Source: Nitrososphaerota archaeon
GTDB taxonomy: Archaea > Thermoproteota > Nitrososphaeria > Nitrososphaerales > Nitrosopumilaceae
Direction of reading: 5' to 3'
DNA: 64,000 nt
Assembly (NCBI GenBank): GCA_026708305.1
Contig: JAPOVD010000001.1
Location: forward strand, 1 to 64,000
Below are positions 30,051 through 39,143 of the stretch, piece after piece; positions within the stretch are counted from its first letter, which is position 1; every line of letters begins with the position of its first letter. The position numbers were made by a program, and so were the translations under genes. Under the pieces are notes generated by a model. It searched no databases. It was not told the origin of the DNA and saw only the letters and a list, made by a program, of their open reading frames with translations.

Positions 30051-30359
30051 ATGGCAGTAGTAATAATAATTACGATTGTAATAGTATCATTAGTAGGATT
30101 TAGTGGGTATTTGTTTTATCGTTACGTTCTTTATGATATTATATGTAAAAATTCAGTTAATTCAACTTTAAAAAAATATAATATTGAAAAAACTCAATTT
30201 GAAATAATTTTTGAATACTACAAAATTAAAGGAAATAAATTATCTAAACGTGAAATTTCTAAACTAGAAAAATATTATCGTCAAAATGATCCTGAACAAT
30301 TTTTGTTGATGTATGATACAATTAGAGAAGAATTTAAAAATAGCGGCAAGAAATTTTAA
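30051..30359 (+). CDS. Small membrane-anchored hypothetical protein
   Basis: A 102-residue protein with one N-terminal membrane segment (about 2-27) and a basic, helical cytoplasmic part rich in Lys, Glu and Tyr (KYNIEKTQFEIIFEYYKIKG, LSKREISKLEKYYRQNDPEQ). I do not recognise a family; the shape suggests a small scaffold or regulatory membrane protein conserved among relatives. An A/T-rich TATA-like stretch precedes the ATG by about 25-30 bp. It is convergent with the SPFH gene. Confidence 0.6.
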   Translation: MAVVIIITIVIVSLVGFSGYLFYRYVLYDIICKNSVNSTLKKYNIEKTQFEIIFEYYKIKGNKLSKREISKLEKYYRQNDPEQFLLMYDTIREEFKNSGKKF

Positions 30360-30384
30360 AATATTTGTTATGTGCTATTAAAAA

Positions 30385-31269
30385 TTAATTGTTGGTGGGT
30401 ATTTGGATGAAAGGTGTACTTGAGGTTCCAACAACTAATGGTAGTTTTCCATCCCACGCTTGAGTCTTTAGCCATTCTAAGTAATTTGGATTTTTTGATA
30501 ACGCTTCGTTGATTATTCTAATCGCTTCTGCTTCTCCATTAGCCTCTGCAATATTAGCTTGAGCTATTCCCACTGCTTGTGCTTCACGTTGTTTTGCTTC
30601 TACCTTTATTCTCCTTAAATCATTTTCAGCTTTTAATGCTTTTTGTTCAGCTTCTACTTTTGATTCTATAGCTTGAGCAAACAATGTAGAAAATTGGAAA
30701 TCTGTAATTGATATTACTTCTGTTATTATGTTAAATCCAGCTAGTCTTTCACTTATGGACGCTTCTATGTCTGATTTTACTAACGGTCTTTTTGTGATCA
30801 ATTCTTCAGCATTGTATTTTGCTGTCACTTGTTTTACTGTTTCTTCTATTGCTGGTTGTATTATTCTGTTTTCATAGTCTAATCCTAGTTCTTTGTATAA
30901 GAAATGTACTGATTCTTGTGATGGATGATAATTAACTGTTACTGTTGTTGAAACTGTTTGGAGATCTTTAGAAGCTGAAGTAGTTGATTTTTCATATTTT
31001 AGTGTCCTAACTTCGATATTTATTACATCGTCTGCAAATGGAGTTACAAAATGTAATCCTTCTTCTAATGGAGAGTTATTTGTATCTACAGCATTCCAAT
31101 GTAACAAAACTCCTCTATGTCCAGCATCTACTATTTTTACTGATGAAGTAATAACTACACCGATGATTATTAATAATATAATACCTACGGCTAGTCCCTT
31201 CATTTTGTTAACATTTACTTGCATTCTTGGTGATTGATATCGTGACAATAACTTAATAAATTTAAGCAT
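30385..31269 (-). CDS. SPFH/Band 7 (prohibitin-like) membrane protein
   Basis: A 294-residue protein with an N-terminal membrane anchor (about 27-47, GLAVGIILLIIIGVVITSSV). The SPFH domain follows (VDAGHRGVLLHWNAV to about residue 200), then a coiled coil rich in Glu, Lys and Ala (IESKVEAEQKALKAENDLRR). The conserved sequence NPLEEGLHFVTPF-like SPLEEGLHFVTPF is typical of prohibitins. Such proteins form ring-like membrane scaffolds and control membrane proteases. No NfeD or protease gene is adjacent. The C-terminus ends with WDGKLPLVVG, as in prohibitin 1-like proteins. Confidence 0.9.
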   Translation of the reverse strand: MLKFIKLLSRYQSPRMQVNVNKMKGLAVGIILLIIIGVVITSSVKIVDAGHRGVLLHWNAVDTNNSPLEEGLHFVTPFADDVINIEVRTLKYEKSTTSASKDLQTVSTTVTVNYHPSQESVHFLYKELGLDYENRIIQPAIEETVKQVTAKYNAEELITKRPLVKSDIEASISERLAGFNIITEVISITDFQFSTLFAQAIESKVEAEQKALKAENDLRRIKVEAKQREAQAVGIAQANIAEANGEAEAIRIINEALSKNPNYLEWLKTQAWDGKLPLVVGTSSTPFIQIPTNN

Positions 31270-31324
31270 GCATATAAATACTATTTATCATAGCAAAATA
31301 TTTATCAATGTATAGGTAACCTGT

Positions 31325-31675
31325 ATGGATATGGAGGCATCTCAGATTGCTGATAAAATTATACGTATGAGTAAGTTTGTACGTATAGTCACTGTTTGTG
31401 ACATGAATGGCAAATTGGTTTACAGTGCTAGACCTAAATCAATTCAGAACAAGCTCACAAGTAAAGAAAGCACAAAATCATTAACTATGGCAGCAGAATC
31501 ATGGAAATCCAGAAAAGAATTGTCACGTAAATTGGGTAAATGTAAATACGTAATTGCAGAATATGAGAAAGTAAAACGTATAACTATGCCAGCTGGTAAA
31601 AACCATATCTTATATGTCACAGCTGAAACCAACATAGATCATAATAAATTGATAGGCAAAATTTCAAAGTTATGA
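31325..31675 (+). CDS. Roadblock/DUF6659-like small protein
   Basis: A 116-residue soluble protein with the pattern of a profilin- or roadblock-like alpha/beta fold: VTVCDMNGKLVYSAR near the start, a basic middle, and ILYVTAETNIDHNKLIGKI at the end. It resembles a family I recall in Thaumarchaeota as DUF6659, of unknown function. The next gene at 31771 has the same layout, so the two look like paralogues in tandem. The ATG start at 31325 is preceded by an A/T stretch about 25 bp upstream, suggesting a leaderless transcript. Confidence 0.6.
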   Translation: MDMEASQIADKIIRMSKFVRIVTVCDMNGKLVYSARPKSIQNKLTSKESTKSLTMAAESWKSRKELSRKLGKCKYVIAEYEKVKRITMPAGKNHILYVTAETNIDHNKLIGKISKL

Positions 31676-31770
31676 TAAAACTATTATCTTGCCATTTTTA
31701 ATAAACGTAAAATTATATGATGGCGATAAATAATTATTAGATTTTTATTTTTATCTAAAATAAATATAAA

Positions 31771-32157
31771 TTGACAAACAAAAACGAACTATTATACAAA
31801 ATATATGAAAATAATTGTAATAAGCTATTGCATGAAGATTACATTAGATTTGCTGGAATTATTGACATAGATGGAAATTTAATATTTGGTGGATTTAAAA
31901 AAGAGATCAAACCACTTGAAGACGATAAAGATAAATTAAAAATGTTTATGGAATTTATATCTAAATTATCAATTAGAAAAGAATATGATAAAAGCCTTGG
32001 ACCAATAAATTATTTAGCTGCACGTAGAGACAAAGTAGTTTTAATTAGCTTTCCATTTCCTATCAGTCAAATAATTTTGTTGGTTTCAGCTAATCCGAAA
32101 GTAAATATCGAAAAATTGGCTGATACGGTGACAAACATTTTTAGTGGTATGAAATAG
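31771..32157 (+). CDS. Second roadblock/DUF6659-like small protein
   Basis: A 128-residue soluble protein translated from a TTG. The central features, FAGIIDIDGNLIFGGFKKEI, then a helical middle and VVLISFPFPISQIILLVSAN, parallel the upstream gene: a D.NG/DGN turn in the first hairpin and a hydrophobic strand near the end. No enzyme motif is visible. It could be a small signalling or scaffold component like bacterial roadblock proteins that partner GTPases, but no GTPase is adjacent. The function is unknown. Confidence 0.6.
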   Translation: MTNKNELLYKIYENNCNKLLHEDYIRFAGIIDIDGNLIFGGFKKEIKPLEDDKDKLKMFMEFISKLSIRKEYDKSLGPINYLAARRDKVVLISFPFPISQIILLVSANPKVNIEKLADTVTNIFSGMK

Positions 32158-32208
32158 TTAGTGATTTATAAGATAATAATAAACTTTTAAATACATTTTT
32201 ATATTTAT

Positions 32209-32445
32209 ATGAATATGAATGAAGCTTATGTATTGTTAAATGTAAATTATAAAAATCAAAAAGAAATAATAGATCAGGCTAAAAAAATTCCAATAACTAA
32301 AGATGCTAAAAGTGTGTATGGAATATGTGATGTGTTAGTAATACTAGAATCAGATAATATGCAAGAGATCAAAAATGCTATTGACATTGATTTAAATAAT
32401 CTTAAAGGAATAACGAATATAACATCACTAATTTCTGTTATATAA
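32209..32445 (+). CDS. Stand-alone Lrp/AsnC ligand-binding (RAM) domain
   Basis: The 78-residue protein consists only of the RAM domain of Lrp/AsnC regulators. It has YVLLNVNYKNQKEIIDQAKK, then VYGICDVLVILESDN, then a final ITSLISV strand. There is no DNA-binding domain. Such stand-alone domains bind amino acids and may modulate full-length Lrp proteins by mixed assembly. Its TAA stop directly abuts the ATG of the thioredoxin reductase gene with no gap, so the two are translationally linked. Confidence 0.85.
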   Translation: MNMNEAYVLLNVNYKNQKEIIDQAKKIPITKDAKSVYGICDVLVILESDNMQEIKNAIDIDLNNLKGITNITSLISVI

Positions 32446-33420
32446 ATGACACAAAAATATGAAATAATAGTAATTGGTGCTGGACCTGCAGGTTTGTCTG
32501 CAGGCATGTTTATAGCTAGGCAAAAAGCTTCTTGCCTAATAATTTCAAAAGATCTTGGAGGACAGATGAATTTAATTCCTAAACTGGAAAACTATCCTGG
32601 AACAATTTTATCTAGTGGACCACTTCTTGCGAAAACACTTGAAAACCAATATCTTGCATATGGAGGGGAACTTTCTTATGACATTGTTGAAAAAATTGAC
32701 TTTGAAAATAATTTTAAAATAACTACTACTCGCTCTGATTATATTGCAAAAACAATTGTTCTGGCACCAGGAAAAGTTCCTAATAATTTAGGATTGGAAA
32801 ATGAAGCAAAATTTGCAAATAAAGGAGGAGTTCATTATTGTACAAAATGTGATGCACCTTTTTATCAAGGAAAAATAACTGCGTCTGTAGGAGTTGGCGC
32901 ATACTTGCTGGAATCTGGAATACTTCTTTCTAGAATGGCATCTAAAGTTTATTTGATTTTTAAAGGCGGTAGACTTGGTGGTGATAAAGACATGATTGCA
33001 TCTTTAGAACAAAAACAAAATGTTGAATTAATTTCTAATTCCACAATAAAATCTATATCTGGATCTAACACTGTTAACGAAGTAACAATAACAAATTCAT
33101 CTGAAAAAGAGACAACGTTTTCTATTGACGGATTATTTATCGAAATGGGTTCAAAGATCAATTTAGATTATGTTAAACATTTGGTAAAATTGAATCCAAA
33201 AGGTGAGATAGAAATTTCTAGAGGTGGTAGCACATCTCATCCAGCTATATTTGCTGCTGGTGATGCTACTAGTATTCCATATAAACAAATAGCTGTCGCT
33301 TGTGGAAATGGAACTGAAGCAGGACTTTCTGCGTTTAACTATGTAGAAAAATTAAATGGAAAACCAGGAATACGTGCAGATTGGAAGAAAAAGATAGGTG
33401 ATACTGTTTTCCACTATTGA
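32446..33420 (+). CDS. trxB: Thioredoxin reductase-like flavoprotein
   Basis: A 324-residue low-molecular-weight thioredoxin reductase-type protein. FAD-binding GAGPAGLSAG is at 11-20, the redox-active pair is C132 and C135 (YCTKCDAP), and the C-terminal FAD motif is IFAAGDATS. The central nucleotide domain is unusual. Where NADPH-using enzymes show GGGNSA and HRRxxxR, this protein has SVGVGAYLLESG (about 147-158) and FKGGRL. NADPH may therefore not be the donor. A thioredoxin gene is not in the window. The gene follows the RAM-domain gene without a gap. Confidence 0.85.
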   Translation: MTQKYEIIVIGAGPAGLSAGMFIARQKASCLIISKDLGGQMNLIPKLENYPGTILSSGPLLAKTLENQYLAYGGELSYDIVEKIDFENNFKITTTRSDYIAKTIVLAPGKVPNNLGLENEAKFANKGGVHYCTKCDAPFYQGKITASVGVGAYLLESGILLSRMASKVYLIFKGGRLGGDKDMIASLEQKQNVELISNSTIKSISGSNTVNEVTITNSSEKETTFSIDGLFIEMGSKINLDYVKHLVKLNPKGEIEISRGGSTSHPAIFAAGDATSIPYKQIAVACGNGTEAGLSAFNYVEKLNGKPGIRADWKKKIGDTVFHY

Positions 33421-33458
33421 ATGTTATCTGAAAATTTGCCTTAATGATGTTAGAATTA

Positions 33459-33599
33459 TTATTTGAGAAATTGAGTAGGCTCTTTTTCAAATACCCATTT
33501 ACAAACTGCACAACAAAAATAATATTTTTTATCATCATAAATTATGCTATTCGCAGATTTATAGTTTATAATAGTATTACAAACAGGATCTTTTATCAT
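33459..33599 (-). CDS. YHS-domain mini-protein
   Basis: A complete 46-codon frame starting MIKDPVCNTIINYKSA and containing YYFCCAVCKWVF. The pattern DPVC...YYFCC..C.. is that of the YHS/TRASH-like metal-binding domain, which usually holds Cu, Zn or other soft metals. It lies downstream of and convergent with the thioredoxin reductase. A second protein of the same type is at 58924. The functions of such mini-proteins are open; metal trafficking is a fair guess. Confidence 0.75.
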   Translation of the reverse strand: MIKDPVCNTIINYKSANSIIYDDKKYYFCCAVCKWVFEKEPTQFLK

Positions 33600-33926
33600 G
33601 AAAATTAATGATTTAGTTCATATTTTAATCTTTTAGTAACTTAAATACTGTAATATAGAATTACTTTTTGTTGATCGAACGCATTATTTTTTTTATATAG
33701 ATTAAATAGATATTGTGATAAATTTCTAATGTTATATTTGTTAGCATGTTGTATATTTGTATTTAAAATTATTTGTTTTTCATAATTTACAAGATATTTA
33801 ATATTATATAATATGTTCATGCATTAATTGTATACCTATTAATTGTGTTTACATCTTATTTATTATATATAAGAAACCAGATCAAAATTAAAATTTATAA
33901 TCAAATATCAGTATTATGTCTCTATT
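33600..33926. other. AT-rich intergenic region, 327 bp
   Basis: No ORF of credible composition, no tRNA and no clear repeat is visible. Only a short CTTAT/ATAAG inverted pair near 33866-33885 and generic A/T runs that could be promoters for the genes on each side were noticed. Confidence 0.5.
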
Positions 33927-34388
33927 ATGAAAATTTTTCATGGCAACCCTGGATTTGGCTCTAAAATGACATATTCTAAAATTATGAATTTTCTAAATAG
34001 AAAATTAATACTTCGATTAGGAACACTTGATTCATATAATCAACCTAATATACATCCAGTCTGGTTTTTGTGTCAAAATAATAAATTATATGTAGAAACC
34101 AATAGAAATTCGTCTAAAGTTAAAAATATAATCTCTAACAACATCGTTTATTTTTGTATCGATATTGATACAATCCCATATATGGGCATTCGTGGTAAAG
34201 GTATAGCGACTATATCTTATAATAATATAAAAAATATGGTAATCGCCACAAAAATTTTGTTGAAGTATAAATCATGTTTAAACAACAAAATATCTAAAAT
34301 CATAATTAATAGTGTTAAAACCTCTGATTCTGTAGTATTGGAAATTGCTCCTAAATATTATTCTACATGGGATCATAATGATTTTTAA
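33927..34388 (+). CDS. Pyridoxamine 5'-phosphate oxidase-like flavin-binding protein
   Basis: A 153-residue protein with the split-barrel fold of the PNPOx-like/FMN-binding family. RLGTLDSYNQPNIHPVWFLC is followed by KLYVETNRNSSKVKNI and the GIRGKGIATI strand. Family members bind FMN, F420 or heme. F420 is a reasonable ligand because cofG and cofH are present in the same genome, but the sequence does not decide. No close functional neighbour. Confidence 0.75.
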   Translation: MKIFHGNPGFGSKMTYSKIMNFLNRKLILRLGTLDSYNQPNIHPVWFLCQNNKLYVETNRNSSKVKNIISNNIVYFCIDIDTIPYMGIRGKGIATISYNNIKNMVIATKILLKYKSCLNNKISKIIINSVKTSDSVVLEIAPKYYSTWDHNDF

Positions 34389-34480
34389 TAATCATTTATA
34401 TTGAATTTTTTGTTTTGTAAATATGGTAGTTTAAAACTATTTAATTAATTTATAGAATTTGAATTAACATATTAAAATTT

Positions 34481-34500
34481 AATTTGTAACAAATTTTTTT
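34481..34500 (+). terminator. Possible weak hairpin-plus-T-run terminator
   Basis: AATTTG-TAA-CAAATT is a perfect 6-bp inverted repeat running into a T stretch. It lies about 95 bp after the PNPOx-like gene. In AT-rich DNA such repeats arise by chance, and archaeal termination depends mainly on T-runs, so this is a weak call. Confidence 0.2.
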
Positions 34501-34569
34501 GTTATTTATTGATTGTAATAAACAAATGAATTTAATATATTTATTAATTTGTTAAAATTATGATGATGT

Positions 34570-34992
34570 ATGAAACAAAAAATTAAGACTAGAAAAATCA
34601 AAATATTGGTTGCGAAGCTTGGTTTGGATGGACATGATAGAGGTGCTTTGATTTTATGTAGGACATTTAGAGATGCTGGTATGGAAGTAATTTATTCTGG
34701 ATTATTTGCTACCCCGAAGCAAATAGCACAAATAACAGAAGATGAAGATGTAGATGCAATAGCACTAAGTCTTCTTAATGGAGCTCATAACACATTATTT
34801 CCTAAAGTTGTTAACTGTTTACGCGATAAAAATATTAATGATGTGTTAGTCGTAGGTGGAGGCGTAATTCCAGAAGAAGACAAAAAAATACTTCAAAAGG
34901 CTGGAATATCAGATATATTTGGTCCAGGAACCAAATTACAAACTATAATAGATCACATTATTACTGGAGTATCTAAACTACGTAAAATTTAA
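34570..34992 (+). CDS. mcmA2: Methylmalonyl-CoA mutase, B12-binding (small) subunit
   Basis: This subunit carries adenosylcobalamin for the mutase that interconverts methylmalonyl-CoA and succinyl-CoA. It is a 140-residue B12-binding domain with the hallmark DGHDRGA (20-26, His 22 binds cobalt), a later LSLLNGAHN (SxL motif), and VVGGGVIPEED with the GG motif. The catalytic large subunit is far away (46.2 kb) next to meaB and the epimerase, so the enzyme is encoded in two places. Its stop overlaps the convergent ilvC stop by 4 bp. Confidence 0.93.
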   Translation: MKQKIKTRKIKILVAKLGLDGHDRGALILCRTFRDAGMEVIYSGLFATPKQIAQITEDEDVDAIALSLLNGAHNTLFPKVVNCLRDKNINDVLVVGGGVIPEEDKKILQKAGISDIFGPGTKLQTIIDHIITGVSKLRKI

Positions 34993-35975
34993 CCCCAAAT
35001 CATCTTTCTAATTTTTTTGCCTACTAATTCTACTTGGTGATTCTCAATTTTACTTAAGTGTTCATCAAATGAATCATGTCCATACTTTTTGTATTGTGAA
35101 ACCCATTCATCATTGAATGTACCATCTTTGATCATTTTTAATACCAATTTCATCTGTTGTTTGTTTGCTTGATTCATTATTAATGGACCTCTTGTTAATC
35201 CTCCAAATCTTGCAGTTTCACTTACACGCTTGTACATTCCTACTATACCATACCGTTGTATCATATCCACAATTAGCTTAAGTTCATGAAGAACTTCAAA
35301 ATAAACTATTTCTGGTTGATATCCTTCTTCTACTAATGTTTCGAATGCGTTTATTATCATTGATGCAGTTCCACCACAAAGATCTGCTTGTTCTCCAAAC
35401 CAATCTGTTTCTACTTCTTCTTGAAAACTTGTTCTTATAACTCCTACTTTTGTACTTCCTATTGCTTTTGATATAGCTAAAGCTCTATCCCATGCTGTAT
35501 TTGTATAATCTTGTTCAACTGCAATTATTGATGGTGTCCCAAATCCATTTAAGTATGTTTCTCTAACTTTGGAACCAGGACCTTTGGGTGCAATCATTAT
35601 TATATCTGCATTTTTTGGTGGATTTATCCACTTACAATGTATTGCTGCTCCGTGTGAAAATGAAAGTGCGTTTCCGTTTTGAATATTATTTATGATTTTA
35701 TTGTTATACACATCTGCTTGAACCATATCTGGTATCAAGATGTGTATTATGTCAGATTGTTCACAAGCTTTTTCTATGGACATAACTACATGCCCATGTT
35801 TTTTAGCTACTTTCCAACTATTGCCATTTTCATTTAGTCCTATTATCACATTTAAACCAGAATCTTTCATATTATTTGCTTGTGCTTTTCCTTGGATACC
35901 ATATCCTATTATCCCGATTGTTTGATTTTTAATAATATCTAAACTGACATCATTATCTTTCCATATTTTTACCAT
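34989..35975 (-). CDS. ilvC: Ketol-acid reductoisomerase
   Basis: IlvC performs the isomerisation and NAD(P)H reduction in branched-chain amino acid synthesis. The 328-residue protein is of the short class I form. It has Rossmann motif GIIGYGIQGKAQ (21-32), APKGPGSKVRE, and the metal-binding FGEQADLCGG and YFEVLHELKLIVD segments of the knotted C-terminal domain. The sequence after GLNENG suggests the cofactor loop, but specificity was not determined. No other ilv gene is in the window. Confidence 0.95.
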   Translation of the reverse strand: MVKIWKDNDVSLDIIKNQTIGIIGYGIQGKAQANNMKDSGLNVIIGLNENGNSWKVAKKHGHVVMSIEKACEQSDIIHILIPDMVQADVYNNKIINNIQNGNALSFSHGAAIHCKWINPPKNADIIMIAPKGPGSKVRETYLNGFGTPSIIAVEQDYTNTAWDRALAISKAIGSTKVGVIRTSFQEEVETDWFGEQADLCGGTASMIINAFETLVEEGYQPEIVYFEVLHELKLIVDMIQRYGIVGMYKRVSETARFGGLTRGPLIMNQANKQQMKLVLKMIKDGTFNDEWVSQYKKYGHDSFDEHLSKIENHQVELVGKKIRKMIWG

Positions 35976-36227
35976 GAACTAATTAATTAATTAAAAAATA
36001 ATAATGTATTGATAATTTCAGTTACTGTTAATTACATAATTTCTAAATGATACGCATTAGTAAATATGTCTATAACCAACAAGCTGTAAATTAGTAATTA
36101 ATTAAAATATTCTTAAATTAAATAGATAAATTTTGAGTAATATAAAAACAATTATCTTAAATTAATATGGTTCATTTTTTATTGTATGCAAATATTGTTT
36201 TTGTTTTATAATTTTGTATTTATTTTT

Positions 36228-37829
36228 TTAGGATTGTTCAATTTTTGCAAACAAAGGTTGAGGTGTTTTTATAACATGTCCTGGTGTAATTATATTAATT
36301 TCATTATATTGCATTTTTATATTTTCGTCAATCCCTAATTGCATCCAAATTCTTTTAGAAGTTGTAGGTAAAAATGGGTATAACATTATGCTAATATTTG
36401 CAACTGCATTAAGTGATATAAAAATACAATTATCACTATTAGCTTCCTTTTTCCATGGTTCTTTATGTTGAAAATACTTATTTAAATAACCAGATATTTT
36501 TAATATGCATTTCAACCCTCGATCCAAATTATTCTGATCCATAGTAGAATCAAAATTTTTTTTAGTTTTTATTATTTTGTTTATAATATCATTATCTTGT
36601 TCATCTAATTTTTCAGGACTTGGTACTTTTTTAAAATATTTTGAATCTGTAAGTTTAAGTACACGATTTATAAAATTACCTAAATTGCCTATTAACTCAG
36701 AGTTTATTATTGTTATAAACTCTTCCCAACTAAAATTCAAATCTGTTTGTGAATACTGAGATATTAATATCAAATAAAATCGTAGATAATCTGCAGGATA
36801 TTCAGCTAGAAATTGTTTTATGCTTATATACCAATTACGACTTTTCGATAATTTCTTATTATGTAACTTTAAGTGACCTCTTGTGGGGATATAATCTGGC
36901 AATTTATATTCTTCATTAATACCGAGCCTTATTGCAGGTAAAAATAAATAATGATGATATATTATATCTTTACCTATAAAATGATAAATATTTGCAGAAT
37001 TCCAAAATTTTTTACCGTTTAAACCTTTACCATTTAAAAACTTGATTGATGATGATATGTATGCTAAATGATTGTCAAACCAACCATAGAAAACTTGATC
37101 TAAATTATCAATTGGTACTGGTATTCCCCATGTTATATTTCTAGTTACATCCCAATCGATTAAGCCATTTTTGATCCAATTTTGAACATATTTTTTCACA
37201 TCTGCTTGTAATTTAGTATTGTTTTTTAACCAGGTAGATAATTTCGATGAAAATTTATTTAATTTAAAAAAGTAATGTTCGGTCTCTTTTTTTATAGGTG
37301 TCTTTTTACATATTATGCATTTTGGATTGATTATGCTTTTTGGTATTCTTCCACATTGTTCACATAAATCTGAATATTGATCATTAGCTTTGCAATAAGG
37401 GCATTCGCCAACAACATAACGATCCGGAAGAAATTTCTTATCAAAATTACAGTAAAATTGAACAATTTTTGATTTATAAATATGGTTTAAATTATATAGT
37501 TTGGTAAATACATATTGTACAAATTTTTTATTTTCATTAGAACTAGTTTGATCAAAAAAATCAAATTTTATGTCTAAAGATTTAAAATCATCAACATGAC
37601 ATTTTCTCCAATATTCTACATATTCTTTTGGATTTTTGTTTTCTTGTTCAGATTTAATTAGAATAGGGGTTCCAAAATCATCGGATGCACATATGTAATA
37701 TGCTTCTACTCCTCTTTGTTTTAGAAATCTTGTAGTTACGTCTGCTGGTAAATATGTTGATGCAATGTGACCAATATGTATTTCGCCGTTAGAATAAGGC
37801 AATGCGCTAGTGATAATTGCTCTATTCAT
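36228..37829 (-). CDS. metG: Methionyl-tRNA synthetase
   Basis: The 533-residue class I synthetase charges tRNA-Met. The HIGH motif is present as HIGH (18-21, in GEIHIGHIAST). The zinc-knuckle insertion CPYCKANDQYSDLCEQCG with a second CIICKK pair follows, and KLSKS stands for KMSKS in NKKLSKSRN. The C-terminal anticodon-binding helical domain is complete, but there is no fused EMAP/Trbp111 domain. It lies 4 bp downstream of ahcY on the same strand, linking two methionine-related functions in one transcript. Confidence 0.95.
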   Translation of the reverse strand: MNRAIITSALPYSNGEIHIGHIASTYLPADVTTRFLKQRGVEAYYICASDDFGTPILIKSEQENKNPKEYVEYWRKCHVDDFKSLDIKFDFFDQTSSNENKKFVQYVFTKLYNLNHIYKSKIVQFYCNFDKKFLPDRYVVGECPYCKANDQYSDLCEQCGRIPKSIINPKCIICKKTPIKKETEHYFFKLNKFSSKLSTWLKNNTKLQADVKKYVQNWIKNGLIDWDVTRNITWGIPVPIDNLDQVFYGWFDNHLAYISSSIKFLNGKGLNGKKFWNSANIYHFIGKDIIYHHYLFLPAIRLGINEEYKLPDYIPTRGHLKLHNKKLSKSRNWYISIKQFLAEYPADYLRFYLILISQYSQTDLNFSWEEFITIINSELIGNLGNFINRVLKLTDSKYFKKVPSPEKLDEQDNDIINKIIKTKKNFDSTMDQNNLDRGLKCILKISGYLNKYFQHKEPWKKEANSDNCIFISLNAVANISIMLYPFLPTTSKRIWMQLGIDENIKMQYNEINIITPGHVIKTPQPLFAKIEQS

Positions 37830-37833
37830 TAAA

Positions 37834-39075
37834 TTATGGATTCCAATTATTTATGTAATTTTTTTGTTCTGGAGTTAACGCATCTATTTTTACGTCCATT
37901 GCACGAAGTGCACTTGTAGCAATTTGATTATCTATTTCAGCAGGCACATTATAAACAATTTTTTTCATGTTTTTATGATGTTTTAATATATACAAAATAG
38001 AAAGAATTTGGTTTGAAAAAGACTGTGCCATAACTTCTGGTGGGTGCCCTTCAGCTGCAACCAAGTTCGCTACTCTTCCACGTCCTATTAAATATATTTT
38101 TTTGTTATTCATGGTACATGAACTTAAGTTAGGCCTTATTTCCTGTACGCTTTTAGAATTTTTTAGTAAAAATTTGGTATCAATCTCTACATCGAAATGC
38201 CCTACATTACCTACTACAGCTCCATTTTTCATATTTAGTAAATGTTTTTCATTGATTACATTGATCATACCAGTACATGTAATAAAAATATCGCCTATTT
38301 TAGATGCTTTTGACATAGGCATTACATCAAAACCATCCATATGAGCTTCTAAACCTCTTAATGCATTTACTTCTGTAACAATAACTTTTGATCCCATTCC
38401 TCTACATCTCATAGATACTCCTTTTCCAACCCAACCATACCCTACTATCACTACATATTTTGAAGCAAATAATAGATTCATGGATCTTAAATATCCATCT
38501 ATAGTGCTTTGACCAGTGCCGTATTTATTATCAAACATATGTTTTGTATATGCGTTATTTACTGCTATGACTGGATATCGTAACTTGCCTTTGTTTGAAA
38601 TTGCTTTTAATCTATTCACACCAGCTGTGGTTTCTTCAGTTGATCCCATGATTTTTAATAAGTTGTATTTGTTGCTGAAATGAGCTTTTATATTCATGTC
38701 TGCACCGTCATCAGTCAATATATCTGGTTTATAATCTAAAACACGTTCTATGCAATAATTATAATCTTTATTTGTTTGGTTTTTCCATGCATAAATATTT
38801 ATTCCATTTGATGCAAGAAAAGCAGCAATGTCATCTTGAGTAGTTAGTGGATTAGCTCCACATGCAGCAATTTTTGCACCTAATTCCTTTGCTCCCATTA
38901 ATAAAACTGAAGTTTCTTTTGTTATATGTAAACAAAAACCTAGTGTTATGCCTTCCAAAGGTTTATTTTTTCTTAGTTTATCAATAGTCTCTACTAAAAT
39001 TCTCATGTGATCTTTAGCCCATTCATATGATAATTTACCTTTTGAAGATAATTTTACATTTTTTATTTTGTTCAA
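37834..39075 (-). CDS. ahcY: S-adenosylhomocysteine hydrolase
   Basis: AhcY splits S-adenosylhomocysteine to adenosine and homocysteine, relieving product inhibition of methyltransferases. The 413-residue protein has the NAD-binding VVIVGYGWVGKGVSMRCRGMG, the substrate residues in LTDDGADMN and GSTEETTAGVNRL, and the Cys/His-rich FDNKYGTGQSTIDG. It is the archaeal form, without the eukaryotic insertion. It is the first gene of an ahcY-metG pair. Confidence 0.95.
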   Translation of the reverse strand: MNKIKNVKLSSKGKLSYEWAKDHMRILVETIDKLRKNKPLEGITLGFCLHITKETSVLLMGAKELGAKIAACGANPLTTQDDIAAFLASNGINIYAWKNQTNKDYNYCIERVLDYKPDILTDDGADMNIKAHFSNKYNLLKIMGSTEETTAGVNRLKAISNKGKLRYPVIAVNNAYTKHMFDNKYGTGQSTIDGYLRSMNLLFASKYVVIVGYGWVGKGVSMRCRGMGSKVIVTEVNALRGLEAHMDGFDVMPMSKASKIGDIFITCTGMINVINEKHLLNMKNGAVVGNVGHFDVEIDTKFLLKNSKSVQEIRPNLSSCTMNNKKIYLIGRGRVANLVAAEGHPPEVMAQSFSNQILSILYILKHHKNMKKIVYNVPAEIDNQIATSALRAMDVKIDALTPEQKNYINNWNP

Positions 39076-39143
39076 CGTATAAACACAATTGTAACAATAT
39101 AAAACCTTATCAAATTTATATTTGAAATTGATACCAATTAATT

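Noticed and set aside
35976-36227. Possible small RNA between ilvC and metG
   Set aside because: The gap is plain AT-rich DNA with no C/D box pair, tRNA arm or strong hairpin.
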